64,000 bases of DNA from Acanthacorydalis orientalis (GCA_034766995.1 CM068318.1:39651956-39715955), one strand, 5' to 3'. Positions 1 to 10,981 are shown, numbered from the stretch's first letter. Program-made: numbers and translations. Notes: generated by a model from the sequence alone, not told the origin.

Positions 1-734
1 GCCAATTTGATAAACAAACAGTCAAATTTTATTGATTTATGATTGAGCCAGTTTGATTCCATTTTTATTTTTTGAGACTCAATTTAAATTATGATTTTAT
101 TTAAATTTTTAGTTATGTTTGTATAATTAAGTGATTTATAAGGTAAATAAAAAATCTAATTTTTTAAAAAACTTAAAAATTCTCTGAATATAAACATAGA
201 GATCTGATTTTCTATTGACAATTCATGAATTTTCGAATAATAGTTATTTAATTATTAAAAAGTGAGATATGCGATAGTTTTAGAACCTTTTTTTAATATA
301 TTTGTAAATGGTTTCTATTAGAATTTATTAAAAATTTTACAATTATATAGAAATAAAACGATGTCAATAGTTAAACACCTGAAGAATAAAAGTTAAATAT
401 ACGTTAAGATACTTTTTAAGATCAATTAGCTGAAAACCACGTTTTTAAATTTACAAATAAAGAATATAATTATATAACGTTATGAAATACATAAAGAAAA
501 CTTTAGTGTAAATTTTTAAATTTTATTCTAGAAGTTCAGAAGAAGAGATTAAGAGTGAAATACATATTTTCACAAAATCTATTGCATATTGATATAGTAT
601 AAAAAAGGAAGACACAATATGAGATTGAAAATATTATAAATAATTAATTATATTTATTAGAATATTTAGAAAAAATATCCAAATAATATTTTGAAATATT
701 TGAATTGCTATACTTTATATAAACATTCTCATAT
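1..734. other. AT-rich sequence, no gene seen
   Basis: This stretch is almost entirely A and T with short homopolymer runs. I see no coding frame, no RNA gene and no recognisable repeat up to the TA that flanks the mariner element. Confidence 0.6.
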
Positions 735-736
735 TA

Positions 737-1292
737 TTAGATCGGTAGGAAAATAATTGCGGATTTTGTTTTTCGAATTCTAACCTTATTTTTTTAATGA
801 AAGTGTCATTTTATTGTGTTCAGGTTAATATCATTTTAAAGGGCATTTCTCGATCTGTATTTTGGTAACATTGGTTTTATTATTAATTTTACTTGAAATT
901 GAGCTATTGAACTAAAGATAGAAAAGAAGAAAAAGTGCATTTTTTTTATATGAGTTCAAAACGGTTGGTAAAGTAGTAGAAACTGCTCATAAACTAAATG
1001 ATGCTTTTAATGTGAGTACTGCTAAGGAAGGTACGGTACAATATTGGTTCCAAAAATTTCATGCTGGGGACGACAGCCTTGAAAATGAAGAAGGTCGCGG
1101 GCGTCCTTTTTCAGTGCACAACGACCAAATGAAGGCGTTAGTTGAATCAGAATCACGCACAACAATTCAACAGCTTGCACAAAAGTTAGAATGTATTCAT
1201 GCAACAGTTTTCGACTACTTAAAACAGATGGTGTATGAAACTGTATATGAATTTGAAGATCATAAACCGCAATTATTTTTCTACCAACCTAA
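737..1292 (+). mobile_element. Internally deleted mariner, family A copy 1
   Basis: A non-autonomous mariner of 556 bp. Both terminal inverted repeats are visible: the left begins TTAGATCGGTAGG and the right, read on the minus strand, TTAGGTTGGTAG. TA dinucleotides flank both ends (735-736 and 1293-1294), as expected for a Tc1/mariner target duplication. Inside is only the N-terminal part of a transposase, about residues 20-100: an open frame from about 1012 with the motifs VQYWFQKFHAGD, SLENEEGRGRP and the helix-turn-helix end LKQ. The frame then joins directly to the 3' non-coding end, so the whole DDD catalytic domain is missing. The TIR and N-terminal motifs resemble the cecropia/Hsmar1 type of mariner (family knowledge). 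It cannot encode transposase. Copies at 48640 and 56256 have nearly the same structure. Confidence 0.9.
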
Positions 1293-1294
1293 TA

Positions 1295-1561
1295 TAAATA
1301 TATAAATGCAAACTGTTCGAAATATTTCAATGAAAAAAATGAAATATGTCCACCTGAAAATAGAATCTTATATAGTTCGGGAAGAAATAAATGAGAATGT
1401 TCATAATGAATGTTGAGAATGTTAAATTCTAATATTGATTTACTGTACCAAACAATAAATTTGTGAATTTATATTAAATATCACTTTACTGTTTAAATGT
1501 GACTAATTAAATTAAACGCCTCTTGTAAGTAAATAATTTTGTAGACTTTCCATAGAAATAA
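1295..1561. other. AT-rich spacer
   Basis: No feature seen between the mariner copy and the CpG-containing patch. Confidence 0.5.
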
Positions 1562-2100
1562 TTCTAATAATCAACAAGACCCGCGATGAAATTGAACACT
1601 CGACTTGCAGACGATAAACTAGTATTATATATCAAATTTGTTATTACATCAATAAGGCACGAGGAACACGAGTACACAGTACTACTTTGTACACAAATTA
1701 ACTAAATTGAGAAGATAAATGAATGAGCCACGGGCCTGTACCCGAGACGAACACGACGAAAGGAAAAGTGGCACTGCAGCGGCTACGGACATCGGCGGGA
1801 GAACACTGGCTCGTGCTAGCAGCACATCTCGTCGTACGGTACGCACCGACTTCTGTCTGTGAGTTTCTTTATCAAAGAGACCTCCTAGAAGGCTGCTATT
1901 GTCAAGGGTAACGGAAACCGTGTAAGAGGGTTAAATTGAGGAGCGTGTAGTAATTGTCAGTGCGTAGAGGTAGAGTGAGAGACGCGTTTGATTAGTGTTC
2001 AACACGGTGACCTAATTGCGAATGAAAATCGCAACGAGTGTCGCGCATACATTTGGATAATTAAAGATTTTGTAACTAATCTGTATAAAAGTGATTTGCG
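1562..2100. other. CpG-containing GC-richer patch, unassigned
   Basis: Base composition changes sharply here: CpG dinucleotides are frequent (for example ctcgtcgtacggtacgcac near 1827) while the flanks have almost none. A 62-codon open frame (1723-1911) lies inside, but I recognise nothing in it and its start context is not informative. The patch could be an old retroelement piece, because a probable LTR lies only 170 bp downstream. It could also be an exon or promoter, or a conserved non-coding element. No splice sites or TATA box could be assigned with confidence. Confidence 0.35.
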
Positions 2101-2273
2101 CCACTGTATATCTCTCTTTCTAAGCACACACACACATATATATATTTAAAATAATAAAGAAATAATAAATAATAAACAAATATAACATTTTAATCGATAA
2201 ATATTTTTTACTAAAACCTTTAGTTTATGTTTTAAATAACATGTCTGTTGCTATTTATTAATATAAGCATATT

Positions 2274-2840
2274 TGTTACGTTTGGGAACAGCACTACCGA
2301 CTTCGTGTGGCACTAAGGAATGAGAACTTGACTCCCTTTCAAATTAATGAAAAGAAGTCTGTTTTGTGTTCTTAACGTTTTATTTTCAACGATGAATACA
2401 AGATATAATTAAAAAAAAAACTATTTTAGTGTTCGGTATACTGACTTGTTGAGCTTCTGACTTAGGTTCTGACTTTAAGATTTACTTTATGACTTGTTAC
2501 TTCAAGTCTTATTTCATAACTTACTTGACTTATCACTTGATGACTTATTTGACTTATCGCTAGACGACTTAGTTCATGACTTATTTGAACCGCCTAGCGA
2601 GTCCGGTTTATATATGATTTCGGGTGATATTCCAAGTATATACTTTAATATTAATATAAATAAATGCTAATGGTTCAGGCCATTAATTTGCAATACAATA
2701 AATATATTTAAATTAATAGCCTGACCTAATGAAGCAGGGTCTTTCCGTATCTTAAAATGGCTTAATTTTGAAACTGGATTTATCCTGACAATAATGTTAT
2801 TTAAATACGTTAGAATAAGTAAAATTATCGCGCTTCAACA
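2274..2840 (+). mobile_element. Probable solo LTR (TG...CA, 567 bp)
   Basis: The block starts TGTTACG and ends TTCAACA, so it has the TG...CA ends of a long terminal repeat. It is flanked by an identical 5-bp sequence, ATATT (2269-2273 and 2841-2845), the size of target duplication made by many Gypsy and Pao integrases. An AATAAA-like signal lies near 2698 and a TATATA-containing stretch near 2610. I see no gag-pol coding sequence on either side and no second LTR nearby, so this looks like a solo LTR left by recombination. Because ATATT is a likely chance match in such AT-rich DNA, the call rests on the combination of ends, length and duplication. Orientation is assumed from the TGTTACG start. 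Confidence 0.55.
2450..2590 (+). repeat. Degenerate GACTTATT-type tandem repeat inside the LTR
   Basis: About eight copies of a motif close to TGACTTATT occur at irregular 10-20 bp steps (for example near 2510-2580). They lie within the probable LTR and may be an internal enhancer-like repeat or simple slippage. Confidence 0.6.
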
Positions 2841-2845
2841 ATATT

Positions 2846-3813
2846 ATTTTTCATATTTAACTAGTAATAAACAACTAAGAACACAAGAAAAGTGTCACAA
2901 GCCTGATATATTGTGTCAATATTTTAATCCAGAGATAGTAGGTGTAAACTAAAACTTGATAAGAAACATCTAGAGGTTTTTATTATTAATAATAGTTTTT
3001 TTTAAGAATTATAAATTTTATATAATATTATATAATTATAAAATTTAATAATATAAACATAATTAATATACATTAACTAATATAAACATATTTTATTATC
3101 ATTATATCGCATTTTCTAAGATTGGTCAGTCACAATTAGAGTATTCTGGATAATTTTCAAACGATTTATTTTTTTAAAGGTTATTTAATGTAATAAATAT
3201 AAAATATTTAAATATATTTTACTAATATTTGATTCCTAACTCTAAGCGATTCGTTTAATTTTTTCCTGATAAAGATTTTAATTTATTAATAAGGATTTTT
3301 TTAATAAAATATTTTCTTGTGATGAAATGTTATATACTTCACAATTTTATAAAAATGATACATTATGATAAAATTTACTCACTTTTATAATTACTCCTTA
3401 TTAGTTAATAATAAAAAATAATAATAAGTAAAATTGAATTAAAAGAAAATAAAAAAGTTCTATACTTGATAAATATATAAAATGTAAACTCTTAATATAG
3501 TTTCTTTGATAAACAGATTATTTTTTTTATTCTAAAACATTTTTTTTACATCAAAATGATATTTAGATAGATAATAATAAATGTTATATATATATGGACT
3601 CAAAAACATCTCAACACATTAAATATACGATAATAGATAAAAATAATAAAAAGTAGAGGTAAAGTAAAAACCGAGCAGAAGTAGCACCGGAAGAAAACAT
3701 AGTTCTAGTGACGTAAGACTTTTTATTCAAATAGAAAAAAAATGACATGTCGATTTCTTCAGTCGATGGCTAAAAAATTGATCAGCTACTCGTTCTTTCC
3801 AACATAAACTATC

Positions 3814-3815
<2 letters not shown>
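2846..3815. other. AT-rich sequence, no gene seen
   Basis: Low-complexity AT-rich DNA. No open frame, TIR or conserved motif noticed. Confidence 0.5.

Positions 3816-3897
<82 letters not shown>
3816..3897. repeat. (AT)n followed by (TG)n microsatellite
   Basis: About 64 bp of uninterrupted AT, then about 18 bp of TG. Compound AT/TG tracts of this kind recur in the window. Confidence 0.98.
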
Positions 3898-4088
3898 CAA
3901 AGCTGTGTTTATATCTATGTATATAGCATATGATGATAAATTTCAACCATAAATTCATCGTCTAATACTGGACTTTTGGCAAATGATCAAAACATAGGCT
4001 CCGTTTTGATTAAACGATTTCGATTTAAATAAAAGTACATTGAGATAAAGTAAACAAGGTTTTGCTGACGTATATCTTTCAACTTTTC

Positions 4089-4089
<1 letters not shown>

Positions 4090-4133
<44 letters not shown>
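4090..4133. repeat. (TA)n microsatellite
   Basis: AT tract with one ACAT interruption near its left end. Confidence 0.97.
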
Positions 4134-4137
<4 letters not shown>

Positions 4138-4394
4138 CATTCATATAAGAATATAACTGTATGTGATTGATCTTAAATGTATGTGTCCAAATTTTATTAA
4201 TGATGTTTGTAGTATTATTTACTAATATATATTATATACATATAAATAATATATCTACATATAGTTGGTAGAAATTTCAATTATATCGATGTAGCTTATT
4301 ATTTAATACTTTTCAAAAATTACACAAAATTATTCAAAGAAATTGATGAAATATATGATTAAAGTTTATTTATATGTCTGAATTTGTCTCTATT

Positions 4395-4690
4395 TAATGC
4401 TTCTAGAAATGAATTTTTCTCATCACAAAAACCACATTTTCTTTGACAATAATGTTCAATAAATGATTATTGAAAAAATCTTATATTATTTATACGCAAG
4501 AAAAGTTTATTTCTGTGACTTATTCTTTTTAATTTTTTTTATACCTTGTCATTGTAAAGACATAATGACATTGCCATCAAAATACATATAAGTAACAATC
4601 TATGTTAGTAATAATCAGTTATTAAATATTTTCAATCAGAAAAAAGTTTTAGGTCGTTGGTCGAATGAAAAATTTGTTTGTAATTTAAAT
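4395..4690. repeat. Family L repeat, both inverted arms
   Basis: The reverse arm (about 4400-4475, containing aatgttcaataaatgattat) and the forward arm (about 4605-4690, containing atcagttattaaatattttc and CAGAAAAAAG) are related as inverted repeats around a centre of about 125 bp. The same arm sequence recurs at 9130, 12385, 15165, 22620, 24505, 26030, 36100-36350 and 36490. I do not recognise the family. The long inverted arms suggest a foldback or MITE-like element, but arm divergence hides the exact ends. Confidence 0.55.
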
Positions 4691-5138
4691 AGCGATCCAA
4701 TCATTTTCAATGTACCAAGGTATGGAAAAATGTTAAATAATTTATTATTGGTTATTTTTAATTGTTTTTTATGTGTATTTCGATACCACTGCCTTTATTC
4801 TTAAAACGTTGAGATACAGAAAATAAAACACTGAATTATATAAAGCAATTTATGTATGGAATCATATAATTATTTGTAGACAACAAAAAGAACGATTTTC
4901 CATAACATATTGTACATGCTATTAAAAAATATAAAATTACATAAACTTAACATCTTTTAGAAAGCATGATATAGAGATATTGAAGACAGTTGTAGGTAAT
5001 AGAGATGTAGAATCTACAAATTTATTACTTGCATCAAATATGAAAACATTTTATTACTTCTATCAAATAGCAAAAATCATTTATTGCATTTGATTTTATG
5101 CACGTTTCTACTTTTTTAATTCCACTTTTGTCTTCAAT

Positions 5139-5140
<2 letters not shown>

Positions 5141-5197
<57 letters not shown>

Positions 5198-5206
5198 TAT
5201 GTATAT
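5141..5206. repeat. (TA)n microsatellite
   Basis: About 50 bp of uninterrupted AT plus an imperfect tail. It directly abuts the left end of the Tigger remnant. Confidence 0.97.
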
Positions 5207-5212
5207 ACCTTA

Positions 5213-5810
5213 TACTCAATGGACTCGAATTACACGATCTGTTCAACACGGTTGAATTTTTGCAGAAAAACTTCCATCTACACAGCAATATTTCAGTTTA
5301 ACACGGTTACAAAACTACAAAAAAAAATTTTTAAACACGAGAATTCAAAAAAGCTCTCTATTGACACTGCTGTACATAATAATAAGCGCATATACCATTG
5401 CAAAGAGTGAGTGTGACTGGTGGAAATAGTCTAATTCCATATCCAGTGTATCTGAAAGTGATTACGGTGAACCAGTTCTAGCACTTACTGCAAATACTAT
5501 AGGTAAAAGAATTACACTGGCTAAAGAACTGGCAGATTTCTTCATTGAGAATGATCCAAACATGGAAAGAAGTTCAAAATTTGGAAGAGACTTGCGTAAT
5601 TGTTTAACTCAATATCAGGATCTTTATAAAGATTAAAGATTTGAAAAAATCTTTGATAACGGATTTTATTAGAACAGTTCCCGCCATGCCTTTGGAAAAT
5701 GAATTATAGAAGTGAAGATCTGAATAGAGGATAAGTGAATTGAAACTAAATAAGTGAAGATGAGACAGAATGAATATTTTTTTTGTTTTTAATGTTTTTC
5801 GAATAAATAT
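5213..5810 (+). mobile_element. Internally deleted Tigger/pogo-type transposon
   Basis: The left end reads CAATGGACTCGAATTACACG, followed by two AACACGGTT motifs near 5247 and 5300. This pattern of 'gattaacacggtt' motifs is typical of the terminal region of Tigger elements (family knowledge). It is followed, after a large deletion, by coding sequence for the extreme C-terminus of a Tigger transposase (5436-5709). The DNA-binding and DDE domains are absent. An AATAAA near 5802 may be the old polyadenylation signal. I could not find a clean right TIR before the (TTA)n/(TA)n tract at 5832, so the right boundary is approximate. A fragment of a related transposase, covering the preceding protein region, lies on the minus strand at 30606-30944. 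Confidence 0.6.
5436..5709 (+). pseudogene. Tigger transposase C-terminal tail, frameshifted
   Basis: The frame at 5436-5636 encodes 66 residues with no start codon near its beginning. Key parts are FFIENDPNMERSSKFGRDLR and the following CLTQYQDLYKD. After the stop at 5634 the reading continues in a second frame (5638-5709) as DLKKSLITDFIRTVPAMP, then stops. TIGD1/Tigger transposases end with an acidic 'ENDPN.ER..K..R', 'YREIY.EKKK' and '.ITSFF' pattern (family knowledge), and this piece matches that order. It is therefore a transposase tail with one frameshift. It is not a host gene that I can identify, although a host exon of TIGD type is a less likely alternative. Confidence 0.55.
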
Positions 5811-5831
5811 GTGAAATATATTTTTTAGTTT

Positions 5832-5832
5832 T

Positions 5833-5882
<50 letters not shown>
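5832..5882. repeat. (TTA)n then (TA)n microsatellite
   Basis: About five TTA/ATT units followed by about 34 bp of TA. Confidence 0.95.
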
Positions 5883-5885
<3 letters not shown>

Positions 5886-5889
5886 GCAC

Positions 5890-7457
5890 AGGCTGTGTAA
5901 GATATCCATAGGAAAATATATCAATATTATTTAATTTATATATTATTCAACTACGAAACGTTAATGTCTACATCCCTACATAAAATGTTGTGTAGATGTA
6001 ATAAGCAAACCAATAAGAAGAATTGAATTACAAAACTTCACAAGTCTATAAAAATAAATACCATATATTGAAATATATCATAATATTTGATAAAAAATAC
6101 ACAGGTTTCAGGTTATACGTGCATAAACACCAATTCTTCAAACATTTTTAATTTTTTTCTACTCAACATTTCAGAATTTTATGCTTTATTTTATTAAATG
6201 AAGATATTTCGAATTCCAAGATAAATTTTTAATTAAACTGAGACTTGTATGTATGTATGTATGTATGTATATATATATATATATAAATTACAATAAATAA
6301 ATTTAACAAAATGCTCTAATTTTCATATTATATCGAATATATATATATATATATGGATGGATGGATCTTAAAATAAAATTAAGATCATTAATTTAATGCC
6401 TTTACAATATTAGATGGATATATTTGCTTAGACCGTTCCATAGAAAACTCTCTGAAGAAAGTTACTTTAATATGCATCGTAATTCGCATCAATTCACACT
6501 TGCATTTCATAAATTTCATAATGAAAAACCTTTTTCAACAGGTGACTTGAAAAAATTGCTTGAAATGAGTTACTTGTTCAACAGACTTTATGGGCGTAAA
6601 TTATTTTTTTACTTTATGTACGGACTTTTATGAAAGATTCATTGCCTTAAATGAAATCACACACTATTCGAATGAATGAGTTAAGTCTTAATAAAAATTT
6701 ATGTAAAAGTAAGTACCTTTATATAATTTTTCGAAGCTTATGATTAATTCGTGTCATATTTTATATTTTCATCGAAATTTAAAAAATTAATATTTTTTTT
6801 ATAACTGTTCATTTATGATACATTTTTTATATAGTTATATTTGAAATTTCAAGATCGTTCTTAAATATATCTCTTAATGATGAGCATGAATTTGAGTTAC
6901 GAAAAAATATGAAGATATTTTAATAACAACAGACCAATATTATATTTAAAATATTTATGAATAAAATGTTTAGAATTCTTTAAAATAGTATCTTGTACTA
7001 TTCATGTATTTTTTGAACATCCAATAATTAAGTATAATACTGTTTACTTTGAAAATATATTTATATAAAAATATATTTCAAATATGTATTACAAACTAGC
7101 TAATAGATTCCATGTTATTAATGAACTAATGTTTATTGATTCACAATATTTAACAATTATTATGACTTCTATTTTCTTAATCTCGTATAAAAAACATAAG
7201 TCAGAAGTACTTTTTAAACAACAAAGTTAATTATTTACAATCGAAGTAGTTTGAACTTCTTTGAAGACTTTAAAACTTTTATATGTCCACAAACAAGATT
7301 TCAAACAACATTTTATATAAACATAAACTTGAATCATTTTTATACTTTAAATTTATATGAAAATAATACATTCGATAATTGATTGAACATTTTTACAAAG
7401 GATTGTGATTAATCATTAATTCATTATTTAATTTAATGCATAAATAATTAATTATAT

Positions 7458-7464
<7 letters not shown>
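5890..7464. other. AT-rich sequence with small tetranucleotide repeats
   Basis: No gene recognised. Holds a (GTAT)n tract near 6248-6270 and a short (GGAT)n near 6352-6366. A 69-codon frame at 6424-6633 (with LAFHKFHNEKPFSTGDLKKL) matches nothing I know. Confidence 0.45.

Positions 7465-7513
<49 letters not shown>
7465..7513. repeat. (TA)n microsatellite
   Basis: About 49 bp of uninterrupted AT. Confidence 0.97.
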
Positions 7514-7516
<3 letters not shown>

Positions 7517-8036
7517 AAATAATAATAAGTATACATACTTTTGTATTATTGTGTTGTTCAAAAGAATATAGTAGACTCACTCACCTGAAAAAAATAAAAT
7601 TAATTAGTAACAATATATTAACACGTAATTACTTTTAAGAAACATATGTTCACATGCAACTTAAAATCGAAAATAAATAACATTTTTTTTAAAGTGTATG
7701 AGAAAAACTTAAAAACATTTTCACATGGGCTCATAAATCTTGAACAGATTAGGATATAAAAGGCAATCAGGCAATAAGTCAGTCTGTAGGTTGATACATA
7801 GAAATTTAAAAATCATATAACTTAAGTCATTTTCCCAAGTTCGGCATGGGCATACGGAGGTCGTTTGATAAGTTTGATAAATTTCTATGATGTTTCGCCA
7901 CCATTCACTTGGTAACGTCACGGATATCAAGTGTCACTTTTCAACAAAGCATAAGCGAAATTTCAGCCAGGAGTGTTGTTAATGTTCTACAAATGTTTGA
8001 AACGAGCATTGTAGCAGTTAACGGAAAAATGGAAAG

Positions 8037-8340
8037 TTTTTTTTACTTTTTATTTCTGTCTAATATTGTTACTTTTCTCAGTATTCTTAACGTGAGTTGT
8101 CGAGCCTTGGGATTAAATCCCTATTATCTAGACTTTAACTTCCATTTTTAGCAATCTTGCTATTTAACTGTGTCATATCTTGACTTTCTCGCTAGAAAAA
8201 TTTTCAAAAAACCTAGTTGACCTGTCTCTACGACTGAAGGTTACCCTCCCCCTTCCCGTTGCATGTATCTAATGTAGATATCACGTACGAAACTCCCGCA
8301 TAACAAGTAACGATGACCGAAAAAAACTTTTTTTTTGTCC
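8037..8340. other. 304-bp insertion in mariner B1 with flanking direct repeat
   Basis: The sequence GAAAAATGGAAA occurs at 8024-8035 and again at 8341-8352. Family B copy 2 continues straight across this point, so the intervening DNA is an insertion with an apparent 12-bp duplication. The insert begins with a T-rich run and ends with a T run, with mixed sequence between (gattaaatccc near 8111, gcatgtatctaatgtagata near 8261). I do not recognise it. It could be a short retroposed element or a repair-mediated filler. Confidence 0.6.
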
Positions 8341-8388
8341 GAAAAATGGAAAAAAGCTAGCAGGCTATTTTTCGTCGATTTTTCATCG

Positions 8389-8912
8389 TGGATGAAACAT
8401 GGATCCGCCACTACACACCTGAGTCGATGGACCAGTCAAAGCAGTGGACAACTGATGAAAGTGCACCGAAGAAGGCGAAAACGGTTTTGTCGGTTAAGAA
8501 GGTGATGGCCACTGTTTTTTGGGATTCCCGAGGAATCATCGTAATCAACTACTTTACGAAGGGAAAAACGATTACAGGAGTCTATTATAGAACATTATTG
8601 GACCATTTGAAAGAGAGCTGAAACAAAAATGGACACGATTGACGCAGAAAAGTGTTCTTTTATCAGGACAACGCGCTATCCTGCAAATCGACCGTCGAAA
8701 TGGCAAAATTGCAGGAATTAGACTTCGAGTTGACTCCTCGTCCACTGTATTCCCCAAACTTGCCTCCATGCGAAGTCTTTCTCTTCCCAAACTTGAAAAT
8801 TTGGTTCGATGAGAAGAACTTCTCGTCCAATGCGAATGTCATCGCTGACGTCAATGCGTATTTTGCAGATTCGCTGGACCAAATGTATAACCCTCAATGG
8901 AGACTATTTTAA
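8389..8912 (+). pseudogene. Mariner B1 transposase, catalytic domain, broken
   Basis: Mariner transposases cut and paste DNA with a D,D34D triad. The frame at 8388-8621 has MDETWIRHYTPES (first Asp), VMATVFWDSRGI and KGKTITGVYYRTLLD. It ends at a stop, and two frame changes later the frame at 8652-8912 carries FFYQDNA (second Asp). The third position, 35 residues after that Asp in the SPNLPPCEVFLFP segment, is Glu instead of Asp. The end NAYFADSLDQMYNPQWRLF fits the usual mariner C-terminus. With no N-terminal DNA-binding domain, two frameshifts and a changed catalytic residue, it is inactive. Confidence 0.9.
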
Positions 8913-9074
8913 CAAATAAAATCAATTATTTCCAGAAAAACGGTATTTACCTTGCTTTTTTTTACCATAATTATCAAACGACCATCATATTAATGATTAT
9001 TTTTATATATACTTAAATTTATCTAACGGTAGCTTTTATTTTAGCAAAAAAAAACATTGAAAACATAGATTTTT

Positions 9075-9215
9075 CTCTACCTTGGTGCTCTGAAAATGAT
9101 GACATAGAGATTTAAATATACATAAAAAATAATCAATAATGACTTATTGAACATTTCTGATCAGAAAAAAAGTTGTAGTTTGTGGGACATCAAAGAATCC
9201 ATATATGAAAGTTAA
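9075..9215. repeat. Family L repeat, centre plus forward arm
   Basis: Contains gaaaatgatgacat (centre-like) and then aataatgacttattgaacat and GATCAGAAAAAAAGTTG. Both match the copies at 22575 and 36095. The reverse arm is not clear here. Confidence 0.5.
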
Positions 9216-10328
9216 TAAATATATATAAAAGTTTATATTAATTGTGTACTTTTTATATAAGTACAATAAAGTAAGTGATACTAATTAACGATAATCAATA
9301 ATTGATATTGAAAAATGTCAAACTGAAACATATACCCGTCCGTATGTCTATAAGTGTGAATTAACTGAAAAAAAGTGTCATTGATTTCATGACAAACACA
9401 CGAATAACTAGAACAAACAATCCTCTGGCCAACACTGAGCCACTACACGAAGTTATTCAATATTCTGTGGAGCAACGAATCCGTAACAAGTTACAGTTGA
9501 CGAACTTCGAAATGAGAAATAGAGCGATATACACATTAAATTGGGTTTTCTACAGTCCCATGTGGCAGTAGAAAATTGGATTCAAGGACCATACTAGACC
9601 CTTTGTCTATCAGACATTTCCAGTTTCAATTATTTCGAAATGTCCCTTCATTATATCTTACTAACGATCGTGTATGTGTACTTTTAATTGTTTCAAGATG
9701 ACAAAACAGATACGGAAAATCGAATTAGAACTGTGATTTAATTTTAAATTACTCTCTTATGACAATTTATATCGTGTATCTACGATAATTGTTTTGATGA
9801 ATGTGATGACCGTTCATATTTATGTCAATATATATATATATATTTGTGCATACATACACACATTATATATATATATATATATATATACGATTAAAATTTG
9901 AAATTGGATTATTTCTTTAGTCGTCGAAAATTATTAGCAGATCCGTTCAAATCTCACAAAAGTAATCGATATCATTTAGTTGACTGCACCATTGGAGCAT
10001 ATGACAAAGATAGATGATGCAACGGAACTGAGAGTATCATCAGTTTGACAAGTGTCAAAAGCAGTTATGAGAAACTATCTGATCCAGACTCCAGAAGTTG
10101 GATGCTTCCGTTTCGATTACACTTTTTCATCGTCGCAAGATTCTCGGTAATTTTTTTTAATATCAACGACAAATAACTTATGTTTTCTAATTAACTTCGA
10201 CGAAAGTTCGAATATTCGATTATCGGAAATCATTTCAGACGACAGATGACGATCATTATTACTTCTTTTTCAATATGAAAACGCTATTTAAATTTTCATT
10301 TTCATTCAATAAAAATACATCTTTAATT

Positions 10329-10331
<3 letters not shown>
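9216..10331. other. AT-rich sequence, no gene recognised
   Basis: Contains small TA tracts (9828-9842, 9864-9887) and a 60-codon frame (9389-9571) that I do not recognise. Confidence 0.45.

Positions 10332-10403
<72 letters not shown>
10332..10403. repeat. (TA)n followed by (GA)n microsatellite
   Basis: About 33 bp of TA joined to about 40 bp of mostly GA with AAAG interruptions. In translation this gives the IYIY...RERE frame, which is not a protein. Confidence 0.97.
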
Positions 10404-10981
10404 AACAGACAGATAAATGATTATAAGATTACGATTAATACATTTATTACCGTTTTTTCCTAATAAAAACATATCAAATTTCCAAGTTTCCAAGAATGCT
10501 TTATTAATTCTGTTTTATCCATTTTTTTAACTGATTATTATACTCAATATCAGTTGAATAACTGGCCATTATATGAACAGGTAATAAATTGGTATTCAAT
10601 ATTTGTTATTTATAAAAGAAAAAAGGTTTAAAGAAAAAAAATATTTTAAAATTTCAAGAAAATTATTAAGTATATGTTATTTTTACAAAAAAGAACTATA
10701 AATTCATTTACATATGATTATATTTTATAAAAAAGAGTTGTTTATGAGTTCAATAAGATACAATGTAAGGCAACAATATATTACAGTGGAATTATTATCT
10801 ATCCTCAATTATCTTCTGGTATGGTTGGATGCATTAATAATCTTGAAGTATATGATACTTATCAAAACACACCGGAAGATATAGTGTGGTATGAGAGTAG
10901 TTGGTGTTTACAATTATTTATGGTGTTTACAATGTTGCTTGGTGAAATTATTAAACTACTAAACACCTTCCTCAAACATTT
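10404..10981. other. AT-rich sequence, no gene recognised
   Basis: A short region near 10785-10900 has fewer stops in one frame (SGIIIYPQLSSGMVGCINNL), but I cannot assign it. A ggtgtttacaat motif is duplicated near 10903 and 10923. Confidence 0.35.

Larger units (their letters stand above)
7855..8987 (+). mobile_element. Mariner family B copy 1, deleted and interrupted
   Basis: Terminal inverted repeats are seen at both ends: the left reads CGGAGGTCGTTTGATAAG and the right, on the minus strand, TGATGGTCGTTTGATAA. TA flanks are at 7853-7854 and 8988-8989. The element is 1133 bp, but 304 bp of that (8037-8340) is a foreign insertion. Without it the element is about 830 bp, close to family B copy 2 (811 bp). 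The transposase N-terminal DNA-binding region (roughly 140 codons) is missing; coding starts just before the first catalytic Asp. Copy 2 is cut at the same place, which suggests that a shared deleted form was mobilised. Confidence 0.88.

Noticed and set aside
1012..1305. The 97-codon frame as an intact small host protein derived from mariner (domesticated HTH)
   Set aside because: The frame runs from mariner HTH straight into the 3' TIR and the sister copies carry stops, so a deleted transposon explains it better.
5034..5410. Several overlapping frames with long Ile-Tyr runs (also at 5604, 10275, 11666, 13340, 13393, 18762, 19832, 53547, 55336 and 62811)
   Set aside because: They are (TA)n microsatellites translated in different frames on both strands, not proteins.
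8100..8130. gccttgggattaaatccct, like a tRNA T-arm or SINE B box
   Set aside because: No A box or other arms; kept only as part of the unexplained insertion.
8572..8854. Minus-strand frames of 72 and 63 codons
   Set aside because: Antisense shadows of the mariner B1 catalytic domain.
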